Virus record (IMG/VR): IMGVR_UViG_3300033145_001733
Span: 1 to 37,109 of that record
Source: a virus
Reading direction: 5' to 3' (one strand)
Length of the DNA: 37,109 nucleotides
In this document: positions 16,272 through 24,239 of the stretch, piece by piece
How the letters are laid out: each line of letters opens with the position of its first letter
Position numbering within the stretch: position 1 is the stretch's first letter
Program-made: the position numbers and the translations under genes
Notes under the pieces: generated by a model
What the model was told of the DNA's origin: nothing
The model's database searches: none
What the model saw: the letters and a program-made list of their open reading frames with translations, nothing else

Positions 16272-18913
16272 TGGGGCTTGTGCGGAAGCTGGAAGAGGGT
16301 GGAGTACAGATAGTCTTCACGCTTGGCGAAACGTCGAACACAATAGCTGCCTCAGACATCCATGGTATCGTAATTACACAAGAGGAACTGACTGGGGATA
16401 TCGCTCAGATAGTGATCAGGAATAGTAGCGGTGACAACAAATCCAAATTTTACGAGGGATGGCAAGCAGACATCCAGGTGAAGTGGGACGGTGATGGGGA
16501 CTTCTCATCATTCTGGAAGGGGCAGATAGTCCGGAAGTCACCAGTACGAAAATTCTATAAAGGCAATAAAATTATTATCGACTGTATAGACAGTGGCACT
16601 CACACGTTATCTGGTGCGACGACTTCAATCCCTCACAGTTACAGTGGGATTGATGCAGGGTACATAATTGAGGAGCTGATTGGTACATATACGTCACTGG
16701 ACACAACTAATATCGACGTGACCACTGGCACCACACGAAGCATCAGTATAACAGCTGGTCGTAATCTGTTAGATGTGGTCAGGGAATTAACTGAGGGGAC
16801 CGGCTTCACATTCAGAGTCGACGAGGATGACAAGGCGTATCTGATCGAGCGAGGTACAGTAGGTGCCTATACCCTAGCTGCCACGCAGGGAAATAATTTT
16901 GTGGTGCATCGGGACGTGGTCGACGTTAAAAATGACATCCTAGTCAAGGGTGGATACATAGACGACTCCACTGGCACCAGCCAAGCCGGACCAGCAAGCG
17001 GATACTGGAACATTGACAACAGCGCAAACCGTAGGAAGGTCAAGTTCACACCAGTTGGCACAGTCACGAAGGTTACAGTGACGGCATATAACCCAAACAC
17101 CTCCACTCATAATCTAGTGCTCCGGATACAACCCGATGATGGTACTGGTACCAACCCCATAGATATAACTGATTACACCAAGGACCTGGGTCGTTTGATA
17201 GTCCCGAACTCGCTGATACCGACAGGAGCCGATGGGACAGTTGGAGGACGCATTAACGCTCTGCTGGTTGATGATGTGGATGACTACTGGTTAATTGTAG
17301 AGGGGGACGCTGGAGCTGGAAACTTGCTGCAGGTAGGATATAAAGCAGTCACTCCGGACACCCTTATACATGATGCCTACTCGCAGGTCGAGATAACATC
17401 CACAGACGATGACGCAACGAGCAAGACCAACTATGGGACAAGGGAATACACCAGCATTGATCGGTCATTAATAACACAGGACGAGTGCGACAAGGCTGTG
17501 GCCACCATACTCGCCGAGTACAAGGATGCCAAGAAGATTGTATCGACTAATTTACTCACAGATATCTTCTCAGGGGTTAGACCACGTCTAGGTGTCAAGG
17601 TGACCGTCACGCTCACAGAGGAGGATATCAGCGCCGAGGCCATGGGTGCGGTCATGATCCAGTGGAGATTCGGAACCGGTGTGTTTGTCGATATGAGTAT
17701 ATCGCTGGCGACATCATCACCACCACTCACAGATGCAGATTATTCAGCTGTCACCAGTAGAAAAATAGACAAGCTCAGTAACCGTGTCACAACTACTGAA
17801 ACGGCAGTGTCCGCGATATCGGCGGGGAACCTCCCGTCTCATATAGCTTCACATATTCCTGGAGGTGGTGACGCATTCACCTATATAGAACCTGCAGATG
17901 TAGCCCTGGCAGCGGCCGAGGGCACAGCAACTTCGATATGCCGCGGGGATCACGTCCACAAGGTCCCGGTGGCCGCGCCCACTGATATCGCGGCCGCCAA
18001 TGCGGAGGGGACTGGGACCAGCTTCTGCAGAGACGATCATGTGCATAAGCACCCGACAGGGTTAGATGCAGATCTGCATCACACGCCAACAGTCCAGAAG
18101 GTGTTGCCCTTCATGGTGGTGGGGAGCGATGGCACCAATGACGAGGACTACACCTGTGATGGCACAGCGGACCAGGTGCAGATCAACGCCGCGATAGATG
18201 CTCTCTCCGCAGCTGGCGGCACAGTGTACCTCAAGGCTGGCAATTACTATCTTAGTGCCCCGATTCTTCTGGACCAGAGCGGCGTGAAACTATTCGGGTC
18301 CAGGGACAACGGCACATTAGTCCGCCTGGTGAATGGGAGCAACTGCAATATGATAACAATCACTGGGTACCATGTCGCGGTCGACACAATATTTCTATAT
18401 GCCAGTTACGCCAACAACTCCTCTGGTCATGGGATATATGTCAACCAGGGGTACGCTCTCCTGAAGAATGTGTATGTGGATGAGGTTCGGGATTCCTGTA
18501 TTTATATCAATGACAATAATGCTCATGTTCACGACTGCTGGCTAGATGGTGCCACCTATAGTATTTACGTCGCATCTGGTGGGACATACTCCGGCATACA
18601 CGATAATGATTTTTGGAGCCCATGCACCTTCGCAGGCAGCCAGAGCCGCATAATCGGGAACGCGCTGCCAAGTGGCGCAGCCGTCGTATGGTCAGGGAAC
18701 CACATGACGGTCACAGGGAACACGAGCAGAGGCTCCGCCACAGACTACACCATCACGGGTGACTACGTTTCCGTCACAGGCAACGCCTTATATTCCACGG
18801 ACGTCGAGCTCACTGCAGCCTCGAGCTACTGCACCTTCGTTGGGAACACAGGCAGCGGGTCTGTCACAAACAACGGCTCAAACAATGTGGTTGATCACAA
18901 CACATTATCGTAG
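16271..18913 (+). CDS. Tail hub fused to pectate-lyase-fold receptor-binding region
   Basis: An 880-residue protein. The first ~500 residues look like a siphovirus tail hub/baseplate protein, with the typical RNLLDVVRELTEGTGFTFRVD element at about 158. Residues ~540-600 contain two repeats ending in GDHVHK and DDHVHK, a motif common in tail fibres. From about 615 on is a pectate-lyase-type beta-helix: DEDYTCDGTADQVQINAAID then GGTVYLKAGNYYLS, followed by short Gly/Asn-rich coils to the C-terminus. It probably forms the tail tip and binds or degrades cell-surface polysaccharide. It is the only large gene after the tape measure, so baseplate functions are condensed here. Confidence 0.8.
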   Translation: MGLVRKLEEGGVQIVFTLGETSNTIAASDIHGIVITQEELTGDIAQIVIRNSSGDNKSKFYEGWQADIQVKWDGDGDFSSFWKGQIVRKSPVRKFYKGNKIIIDCIDSGTHTLSGATTSIPHSYSGIDAGYIIEELIGTYTSLDTTNIDVTTGTTRSISITAGRNLLDVVRELTEGTGFTFRVDEDDKAYLIERGTVGAYTLAATQGNNFVVHRDVVDVKNDILVKGGYIDDSTGTSQAGPASGYWNIDNSANRRKVKFTPVGTVTKVTVTAYNPNTSTHNLVLRIQPDDGTGTNPIDITDYTKDLGRLIVPNSLIPTGADGTVGGRINALLVDDVDDYWLIVEGDAGAGNLLQVGYKAVTPDTLIHDAYSQVEITSTDDDATSKTNYGTREYTSIDRSLITQDECDKAVATILAEYKDAKKIVSTNLLTDIFSGVRPRLGVKVTVTLTEEDISAEAMGAVMIQWRFGTGVFVDMSISLATSSPPLTDADYSAVTSRKIDKLSNRVTTTETAVSAISAGNLPSHIASHIPGGGDAFTYIEPADVALAAAEGTATSICRGDHVHKVPVAAPTDIAAANAEGTGTSFCRDDHVHKHPTGLDADLHHTPTVQKVLPFMVVGSDGTNDEDYTCDGTADQVQINAAIDALSAAGGTVYLKAGNYYLSAPILLDQSGVKLFGSRDNGTLVRLVNGSNCNMITITGYHVAVDTIFLYASYANNSSGHGIYVNQGYALLKNVYVDEVRDSCIYINDNNAHVHDCWLDGATYSIYVASGGTYSGIHDNDFWSPCTFAGSQSRIIGNALPSGAAVVWSGNHMTVTGNTSRGSATDYTITGDYVSVTGNALYSTDVELTAASSYCTFVGNTGSGSVTNNGSNNVVDHNTLS

Positions 18914-18926
18914 TAAAGCAACTACC

Positions 18927-19007
18927 TTTAATATGCTCGGGAGCTGGTTTACTCGGGCTGACAACCTATATATATGACGCACCAACTCTCCCGGATTGGT
19001 GTATGAT
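18927..19007 (+). promoter_or_regulatory. Early promoter with imperfect inverted repeat
   Basis: CTATATATATG (18965-18975) is a strong TATA-like element about 35-40 bases before ATG 19008, placing the start site around 18995-19000. A second TATA-like element, TTTAATATG, lies at 18927-18935. CGGGAG followed by CTGGT (18938-18948) and ACCAACTCTCCCGG (18981-18994) form an imperfect inverted repeat around the main TATA, a likely operator. The 10-mer ATATGCTCGG at 18931-18940 recurs exactly at 34007-34016 in another promoter region. Confidence 0.6.
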
Positions 19008-19343
19008 ATGGCAAACGAATTAGGAATCAGGACAATCTGCGAGCACTGTCAGGTTCGCGGAGATGCGTGTACAGGATGCAACTCGAGCAGCGGCAAGTAC
19101 CCTTCTCATTATCAGGGCCAGAAATTCAAATCTATGGAAGGGATGAACAAGCGCAGTCACCTACTCCAAGATCAATATGACTGCCTGGATGAGACTGTAG
19201 TGCCATGCCCCGATTGCCAAGGTCAGGGGGAAGTTCCAGGACCACACCCCGGCTGCGAAGAGTGGGCGCCCCCAGGCCGATGCTACACCTGTGATGGGTC
19301 AGGCATTGCTCCCAGCATTCCATCCACACAGGCGGTGGACTAA
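19008..19343 (+). CDS. DnaJ-type zinc-motif protein
   Basis: A 111-residue protein from ATG 19008 (in-frame TTG 18996 and GTG 18999 are upstream alternatives). It has four Cys pairs: CEHC, CTGC, CPDCQGQG and CYTCDGSG. The last two have the CxxCxGxG form of DnaJ zinc centres. There is no J domain. It is the first gene behind the early promoter, and short mRNA leader or leaderless translation is likely. It may be a zinc-dependent protein- or nucleic-acid-binding regulator made early in infection; no specific function can be assigned. Confidence 0.7.
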   Translation: MANELGIRTICEHCQVRGDACTGCNSSSGKYPSHYQGQKFKSMEGMNKRSHLLQDQYDCLDETVVPCPDCQGQGEVPGPHPGCEEWAPPGRCYTCDGSGIAPSIPSTQAVD

Positions 19344-19499
19344 ATGCCGAGGGTATCTGCATGGAACCAGGGCAACACAAGCGGGATGATTGACAGACAA
19401 GATGCAGAGAGAGAGGCCAAGCGGCTGTTCCAAACCAAGAAATCACAGCGCGATTATATCAATGGATGGCTTGCGGCGGATGCAAAGAGGGTGAAGTGA
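19344..19499 (+). CDS. Small helical early protein
   Basis: A 51-residue protein starting immediately after the preceding stop. It contains a charged helix (DRQDAEREAKRLFQTKKSQR) and ends with DYINGWLAADAKRVK. No domain is recognised. It is in a chain of tightly packed tiny genes with touching or overlapping ends, which supports it being real. Confidence 0.5.
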   Translation: MPRVSAWNQGNTSGMIDRQDAEREAKRLFQTKKSQRDYINGWLAADAKRVK

Positions 19500-19636
19500 T
19501 GGGGCACTTGGAAGAGCGCATGAACATGAGAAACAACCCCGTTATACATTCATTGAAGCCTACTATCCTCGCGGATGGACGGAGGCGCTGGTGCTGCCCT
19601 CATTGTATGGAGAAGGCGAAGAAGGCGGTGGACTGA
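19499..19636 (+). CDS. Tiny Cys/His protein
   Basis: A 45-residue protein starting in the TGATG overlap with the previous stop. A CCPHC motif near residue 32 may bind a metal together with nearby His residues. It ends in a lysine-rich helix. It overlaps the next gene by one base. Function unknown. Confidence 0.45.
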   Translation: MGHLEERMNMRNNPVIHSLKPTILADGRRRWCCPHCMEKAKKAVD

Positions 19637-19725
19637 TGATATTCTGTGCGATGTGCGGCGCGGCCAAGGATGAGGGACAGCCCTGCGGGGAGTGCGGATA
19701 CAACCCACTCACCTCGAGGACGTGA
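19636..19725 (+). CDS. Tiny zinc-ribbon protein
   Basis: A 29-residue protein with CAMCG and CGECG knuckles, enough for a single zinc-ribbon site. It overlaps the upstream stop by one base. The regular knuckle spacing (CxxC-x10-CxxC) argues that it is translated in spite of its length. Confidence 0.5.
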   Translation: MIFCAMCGAAKDEGQPCGECGYNPLTSRT

Positions 19726-19729
19726 TACT

Positions 19730-19843
19730 ATGGCTTTTAATTGGAGAGCACTCCCCCCTGACGTGGCCTGTGATACGATGCGGGACTTGATGATGATCAA
19801 CGGAATGGAGAAGGCAGAGAAAAAGAAGAAGGGGGGAGACTGA
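19730..19843 (+). CDS. Tiny basic early protein
   Basis: A 37-residue protein beginning MAFNWRALPPDVACDTMRDL and ending in a Glu/Lys run. It starts five bases after the previous stop and is the last of the small early genes before the structured intergenic region. No domain is recognised. Confidence 0.45.
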   Translation: MAFNWRALPPDVACDTMRDLMMINGMEKAEKKKKGGD

Positions 19844-19912
19844 ATACACATGACTGGGGTCAGCTTCAAAAGCCTTCCTTCGCCTCCTTATACTACTCCT
19901 ATATTCCCTACT

Positions 19913-19923
19913 TCTTTTATAGA
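19913..19923 (+). promoter_or_regulatory. Possible TATA box before leader RNA
   Basis: TTCTTTTATAG resembles an archaeal TATA element. It follows a 45-base pyrimidine-rich stretch (about 19871-19918) and lies about 45 bases before the structured RNA at 19967. A start near 19945 would put the entire structure in the 5' leader of the PCNA operon. The match is weaker than at the other promoters. Confidence 0.35.
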
Positions 19924-19966
19924 ACAGAATGGAGGGCGGCTGAACCTAGTCTTTTTTCAAGTAACG

Positions 19967-20070
19967 AGTGACCGGTGCAGAGTGTCATACACCATGATGA
20001 TTGTGGTGGTGGGGGGCTCGACGTGTGTAACATGTCACCTCAACCCCCCTGACCTGCCATGCCGGTCACT
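19967..20070 (+). ncRNA. Structured leader RNA upstream of replication genes
   Basis: This 104-base segment can fold almost completely. The outer stem pairs AGTGACCGG (19967-19975) with CCGGTCACT (20062-20070) and extends by GCAG/CTGC. Inside are a small hairpin GTGT-CAT-ACAC (19982-19992) and a longer arm: GGTGGGGGG (20008-20016) with CCCCCC and ACC (20044-20054), topped by GACGTG/CATGTC (20020-20036) with loop TGTAA. It ends 24 bases before the ATG at 20095. It could be a cis-regulatory leader, a small RNA, or an origin-associated fold in DNA. I recognise no family. Confidence 0.55.
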
Positions 20071-20094
20071 TTTACAACGAAATGAGGTATCAAC

Positions 20095-20640
20095 ATGAAT
20101 GAGGATATGAGTGAGAATAGTGGGCTGGACGCAGCGCGTCAGGATGCGCTCGCAGAAGAGTACCTGGTTCTCCTAGCCGATATGGACAAAGTACAGATCA
20201 GCAAGGAGAAGGACAAGAACATCACGGCTGCCCTTGCAGAACTCGAGGAGGCAAATTCACACCTCCTGGCTGCCAACCAGAAGGTTGCCAGGCTGAGGGA
20301 ACCATACGAAGGGGAGCTGGCCACCTTCGGCGCTAGGATGCAACTGATACACAAGGCCTTCCTGGACCTGTATGATGGGTCGAAGGACGTCCACATGAAG
20401 GGGCTGACAGCGAAGTATCGCGTCACACGCACCCTGAAAATACACGACAAGGCCAAGGCAGTCGCGGTCCTAGTAGCCAATGACAAGACAACACCAGGCA
20501 CGATCGCAAACGGGATTGGTACGTTCGCATTGAAATTTATGAGGAGCCTGAAGGAAGTGGGCTTCCTCGACGATGAGACGGCCAGCTACACAGAGAAGGT
20601 CAACGTGAACCTTTATCCTGTGGAAGAGAAGGGGGAGTGA
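20095..20640 (+). CDS. Coiled-coil Gam/Gp157-like protein
   Basis: A 181-residue protein. A long helical coiled coil (about 35-90, ITAALAELEEANSHLLAANQ) is followed by a beta-like stretch (TAKYRVTRTLKIHD) and a C-terminal helical part. The same order occurs in Gam-type host-nuclease inhibitors and siphovirus Gp157 proteins, which are usually in replication/recombination clusters. Here it opens the PCNA operon. Similarity is by topology only, so the assignment is tentative. Confidence 0.6.
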   Translation: MNEDMSENSGLDAARQDALAEEYLVLLADMDKVQISKEKDKNITAALAELEEANSHLLAANQKVARLREPYEGELATFGARMQLIHKAFLDLYDGSKDVHMKGLTAKYRVTRTLKIHDKAKAVAVLVANDKTTPGTIANGIGTFALKFMRSLKEVGFLDDETASYTEKVNVNLYPVEEKGE

Positions 20641-20641
20641 C

Positions 20642-21145
20642 ATGCCAGTACCAATATCGATGACCGTGAGCGCAGATGCAAAGAGGAGCCGACCAGACAA
20701 CCAGTACGAGAATGATGTTGCATTCCTGAGCAAGACCTTCATACTCATAGAGGGGGAGGATGCAACCGAAGTAATAAGGGACACCTACAAAGAGCTTCAT
20801 GCTGAGTGTGAGCACCTTATCGCCATCGTGCAGGGTTCAGTGTTTCAGGCAGCCGATAGTATAGATGGAGGTCATGCTGAACATGAGAAGCAGATAGCAC
20901 CACCAGGGAAGCAGGGTGACAAAGTTTTAGACAGTGAAGTGGACAAATACGGCTGCCTCATCCAGCTGGTCAAAGCATTGCCCCATGAGTGCCCTGTCTG
21001 CAGGGAGCAGAGGGATGTCAGTGTTGCCCTCAAGAAGAGTCTAGACTCCTATCAGAAGGACAAGCGCGGGACATTGTTCTACTGCCCCAGCTACAAGAAG
21101 GGCGAGAGTGCGCACTACAAGGCAGTCGTGAAGAAGGGGGTCTAG
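20642..21145 (+). CDS. CxxC protein of the replication operon
   Basis: A 167-residue protein. The first two thirds are helical and acidic; a CPVC knuckle (around residue 118) and a later Cys in YCPSYKKGE could form a zinc site. It lies one base after its upstream neighbour and three bases before PCNA. It may be a single-strand DNA-binding or clamp-associated accessory protein, but no family is recognisable. Confidence 0.65.
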   Translation: MPVPISMTVSADAKRSRPDNQYENDVAFLSKTFILIEGEDATEVIRDTYKELHAECEHLIAIVQGSVFQAADSIDGGHAEHEKQIAPPGKQGDKVLDSEVDKYGCLIQLVKALPHECPVCREQRDVSVALKKSLDSYQKDKRGTLFYCPSYKKGESAHYKAVVKKGV

Positions 21146-21148
21146 AGC

Positions 21149-21907
21149 ATGCCACCAGCAAAGAAGCCCGAGGTCATGTTCAAGATGCCCCGAGCCAACC
21201 TCATCGACATGTGCAAGGCGCTCCTAGCCATCAACACAGAGTGCCGGCTGACCATAGGCTCTGAGGAGATCCACGCCATCATGAACGACGAGGCGCATGT
21301 AGCCCTCGTCGAATTGACTGCAGGCGGTGCCTTCATCCAGGACATACAGGCCAGCGAGAACACAACCCTGGCGCTGGACGTCGGCAGGGTATATAATGAG
21401 TTCATAAAGGTAGTCAAGGGCGACGACATCATGGCGAAGTACCCCTATGGCAAGGGCTACATGCGCTTGACTGTCGACAAGCTCGGCCGGAGCATCAGGC
21501 CGCCAGACCTCAGCAACTCAGCAGACCCGAAGTTCCCTGATCTGAAACACGACGTGAGCATCCGTGCGAACAGGGCGGAGTTCCTGACGGTGGTCAAGGC
21601 TGCGGAAAGCGTGACGACTGTCCTCCATCTTGAGGTCAGCAAGGACAACAAGCTCCGCATCTACGGTGAGAGCGAGGACGACACCGTCGACGGCAAGATG
21701 GACGACTGGGAAGTCGACCGCCTGAGCAATAAGAAAGGCGTGGTCAGGGCGATGTATGAACTGGAGTTCGTGAAGGTCATCATGACCGCGATCCCATGCG
21801 ACACCATCACCGTGAAGTTCGCAGCCAACAAGCCCATAGAGATTGAGTTCTTTGTGAACGGCCTGGAGGGACGGTACGCGATCGCGCCAAGAGTTGAGGA
21901 GGACTAG
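21149..21907 (+). CDS. pcn: PCNA-type DNA sliding clamp
   Basis: A 252-residue protein, close to the usual ~245-250 for PCNA. Two similar halves are visible. The first starts FKMPRANLIDMCKALLAI and has a beta-rich body; the second starts DVSIRANRAEFLTVVKAAE and ends DTITVKFAANKPIEIEFFV then GRYAIAPRVEED. That ending matches the C-terminal signature of archaeal and eukaryotic PCNA. It would form a trimeric ring that tethers polymerases and other factors to DNA. No DNA polymerase is encoded, so it probably recruits host enzymes. The next gene begins directly after its stop. Confidence 0.88.
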   Translation: MPPAKKPEVMFKMPRANLIDMCKALLAINTECRLTIGSEEIHAIMNDEAHVALVELTAGGAFIQDIQASENTTLALDVGRVYNEFIKVVKGDDIMAKYPYGKGYMRLTVDKLGRSIRPPDLSNSADPKFPDLKHDVSIRANRAEFLTVVKAAESVTTVLHLEVSKDNKLRIYGESEDDTVDGKMDDWEVDRLSNKKGVVRAMYELEFVKVIMTAIPCDTITVKFAANKPIEIEFFVNGLEGRYAIAPRVEED

Positions 21908-23158
21908 ATGAAGGAACCGAGAGGCAAGGGCTGGGCGGCATACGCTCTGACGCTCAACCCTGAGGAGTATCTGAGCCAGGAACAAATATACCAGATGATC
22001 TCCCGCCATATCACAGTAGGGAAGGAGACCGCGCGGAAGTGGCTGGTAAGGATACGCCCTCACCTCGAGAAGAAGAAGATAGGAACCACGATCAGGTACC
22101 GCGCCATGCCTGAGCAGATGGGGACGCTGCTCGACCTCGCCTCGGCGCAGCGAGCATTCGCTGGTGGGACACCATACGCCCCATGTCCCTCCACTGTCCC
22201 ACCCACTGTCCCAGCAGCAGAGGCCCATACAGATGGGCCGGCCATCCAGGAAACACAGGCGCTGGCCTATGCCACCCCTGCTGCTATCTACGAAGGAACA
22301 CCCAGCCAACTGACCAATAGCCTACAAGAACACGAAGGGAAAGACCAGTTACACCCAATGCAACTCTATGACCCTGATGACCATCCACGACTTAGACTTT
22401 CAAGGAAGTGCAGACGATACCCACTCATCCCGGGGTGCTACGAGAAGGTGAAGGGACTGTTCTTTTCATACACCATCACTGAACAGGACAGCATGGGGAC
22501 GTGGACACAGTACCGTACAAGAGGAGGGATGACGAGGCAGCACCAGGAGGGGAGCACTCGCTACGTCTTCTACCTCTTCCTCAAGCCGAACTTCCTGGAG
22601 ATACACCTACCACCATGGGAGGGGTACGACCCCTTCCGCATGGACGACGAGATGGAGTATATTCTGGACGAGGTGATGTCCACTCTCCTGGGGAAGTATG
22701 GGCAGCCATTCACAGGACCAGCGACGACGGACTATGCCAACCAGGAACTCGAGCACTACGACCTGGTGAAGGGCAGGTGGTTACTCGACGCAGGCGCGAC
22801 GGCAGACAGCAAGGTGGCCTGGCATATCAACCCCAGGGTGCTGAAGTATGCGGACATGTCGGGTGCCCGGTACCGCGAGGACAAGGTCAGCCCTGACGTC
22901 GGTTCCTCCACAGCCCACTCCAAGGCGCTGCAGATGCAGCCGCAGATATTCCATGAGGAGTACACTGCCAGGGCCTATGAGGGCGTGAGGGACATACAGG
23001 ACCGCGTGACGGCGATGGTCAACGGAGGCGTTGCAACCCGATCAGATCTCCGGGGACTGACGAGCGCGATGAACAGGATGGTGGACTTCCTCGAGGGGAA
23101 GGGCGAGCTGCCGCCGCCTGCAGAAGAGAGTGATGATTATCAAGATTATTTTAGATAG
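21908..23158 (+). CDS. Winged-helix protein linked to PCNA, possible replication initiator
   Basis: A 416-residue protein. Residues ~18-70 form a winged-helix-like DNA-binding domain (LSQEQIYQMISRHITVGKETARKWLVRI, then a wing with TTIRYRAM). A Pro/Ala-rich linker (about 90-150) leads to an uncharacterised alpha/beta domain with many aromatic residues (YVFYLFLKPNFLEIHLPPWEGYDPF) and a helical, acidic C-terminus. The gene abuts PCNA without a gap. The combination of DNA-binding head, linker and large domain next to a clamp suggests an origin-binding or replication adaptor protein. That role is an inference. Confidence 0.65.
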   Translation: MKEPRGKGWAAYALTLNPEEYLSQEQIYQMISRHITVGKETARKWLVRIRPHLEKKKIGTTIRYRAMPEQMGTLLDLASAQRAFAGGTPYAPCPSTVPPTVPAAEAHTDGPAIQETQALAYATPAAIYEGTPSQLTNSLQEHEGKDQLHPMQLYDPDDHPRLRLSRKCRRYPLIPGCYEKVKGLFFSYTITEQDSMGTWTQYRTRGGMTRQHQEGSTRYVFYLFLKPNFLEIHLPPWEGYDPFRMDDEMEYILDEVMSTLLGKYGQPFTGPATTDYANQELEHYDLVKGRWLLDAGATADSKVAWHINPRVLKYADMSGARYREDKVSPDVGSSTAHSKALQMQPQIFHEEYTARAYEGVRDIQDRVTAMVNGGVATRSDLRGLTSAMNRMVDFLEGKGELPPPAEESDDYQDYFR

Positions 23159-23171
23159 GAGTGTGAGAGAT

Positions 23172-23327
23172 ATGGCAATATGTTGGACAGGTGCAGAAGT
23201 GATTTGTGATTGCGGAAGCAAAGACATAGAGAATATGGAAGATGAGAACTGCGGAAGTTGTGAAGATTATGCAGTCTACAAGTGCAGGGACTGTGGGAAA
23301 ATAATAAGAATAGAATTACCGAACTGA
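23172..23327 (+). CDS. Small zinc protein
   Basis: A 51-residue protein from ATG 23172. It has Cys at CDCGS, CGSC and CRDCG, enough for a zinc ribbon. The upstream in-frame ATG at 23130 lies inside the previous gene and gives a hydrophobic N-terminus that looks spurious. This stretch is visibly more AT-rich than its surroundings, which may reflect acquisition. Confidence 0.55.
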   Translation: MAICWTGAEVICDCGSKDIENMEDENCGSCEDYAVYKCRDCGKIIRIELPN

Positions 23328-23340
23328 GGAGAGTGATGAC

Positions 23341-23460
23341 ATGACGGCTAGAAAAGACTGTAAATACTGCAAGGGAAAACCAATATATAATGAAGATGGG
23401 ACACGCTGGTATTGCGGATTTTGCGGGGATAAACCTGACGACAAGGAGGAACAATCATGA
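23341..23460 (+). CDS. Tiny zinc-ribbon protein, first gene of the coupled block
   Basis: A 39-residue protein with CKYCKGK and CGFCGDK knuckles, a complete zinc ribbon. It is preceded by GAGGAG. Its last codons contain AAGGAGG, the ribosome binding site of the radical-SAM gene, and its stop overlaps that gene's start in ATGA. It is too short for most gene callers but the knuckles and coupling make it credible. Confidence 0.6.
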   Translation: MTARKDCKYCKGKPIYNEDGTRWYCGFCGDKPDDKEEQS

Positions 23461-24239
23461 GGATCATATATGTCCCCAGCGGCAAGGCCGCAGAGTACGC
23501 AAAGCTGGCAGCCAACTACTTCAGAGGCTGCGAGCATGGCTGCCTCTTCTGCTACGCCCCAGGGATACTCGGTCTGTCCAGGAAGGACTTCTGCGACAAG
23601 GCGCGGCTGCGGTTTGACGCTTCGAAGATACTCCGGATGATTGACAAGGACTGCAAGGAACTCAGGGATCAACACGACGAGCGGGAGATACTGCTGTCCT
23701 TCAGTCATGACCCCTACATGCAACTCGAGGCGGAGTCGCAGATCACCAGGAGCATCATCAAGAAGTTCATCGCCCACGGCCTGAGGTTCACGGTGCTCAC
23801 GAAGGGTGGCCTCCGGAGCACCAGGGACTTCGACCTGCTGAGTGCCTACAAGAACGGGGCCCGGTACGGTGTGACCCTCACAACCCTCGACCAGACATTG
23901 TCTGAGCAATGGGAAGGGGAGTCTGCCCCACCCCTCGAGCGCCTAGCAGCGTTGCAAGTAGCCCACCAGAAAGGGATACCTACCTGGGCAAGCGTGGAGC
24001 CGGTCATCCTACCAGGGGATGCCCTGAGCGTGATACGCTCCTCCTGTGAGTATGTGGACAACTTCATGGTGGGGAAGATGAACCACCTGGACCCCGCCTG
24101 GCCTGGCTACACTGCACTGAAGGCTATTGATTGGGTGACCTTCCGGGAGGACGTGACCGAGCTGCTCGAGGCGCTGAAGCGGGACCAAATCATTGAGGGA
24201 TATTACATTAAGAAGAGTCTCCGGAGCGTGACGAGATGA
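23457..24239 (+). CDS. Radical-SAM enzyme, SPL-like (DNA repair photolyase family)
   Basis: A 260-residue protein. CEHGCLFC (C25, C29, C32) is the CxxxCxxC loop that binds the [4Fe-4S] cluster for radical-SAM chemistry, followed by Tyr. Later segments, including ILLSFSHDPYMQLEAES, FTVLTKGG and VTLTTLD, follow the pattern of spore-photoproduct-lyase-like proteins. Canonical SPL repairs thymine dimers by abstracting a hydrogen atom from a DNA base. The role here is unknown, but a DNA pyrimidine substrate is plausible. It is coupled by ATGA overlaps on both sides, within the modification block. Confidence 0.82.
   Translation: MRIIYVPSGKAAEYAKLAANYFRGCEHGCLFCYAPGILGLSRKDFCDKARLRFDASKILRMIDKDCKELRDQHDEREILLSFSHDPYMQLEAESQITRSIIKKFIAHGLRFTVLTKGGLRSTRDFDLLSAYKNGARYGVTLTTLDQTLSEQWEGESAPPLERLAALQVAHQKGIPTWASVEPVILPGDALSVIRSSCEYVDNFMVGKMNHLDPAWPGYTALKAIDWVTFREDVTELLEALKRDQIIEGYYIKKSLRSVTR

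Noticed and set aside
19850-20098. 82-codon + strand frame
   Set aside because: Its composition does not resemble its neighbours, it has no ribosome binding site, and it runs through a region explained by a pyrimidine tract and a strongly paired RNA.
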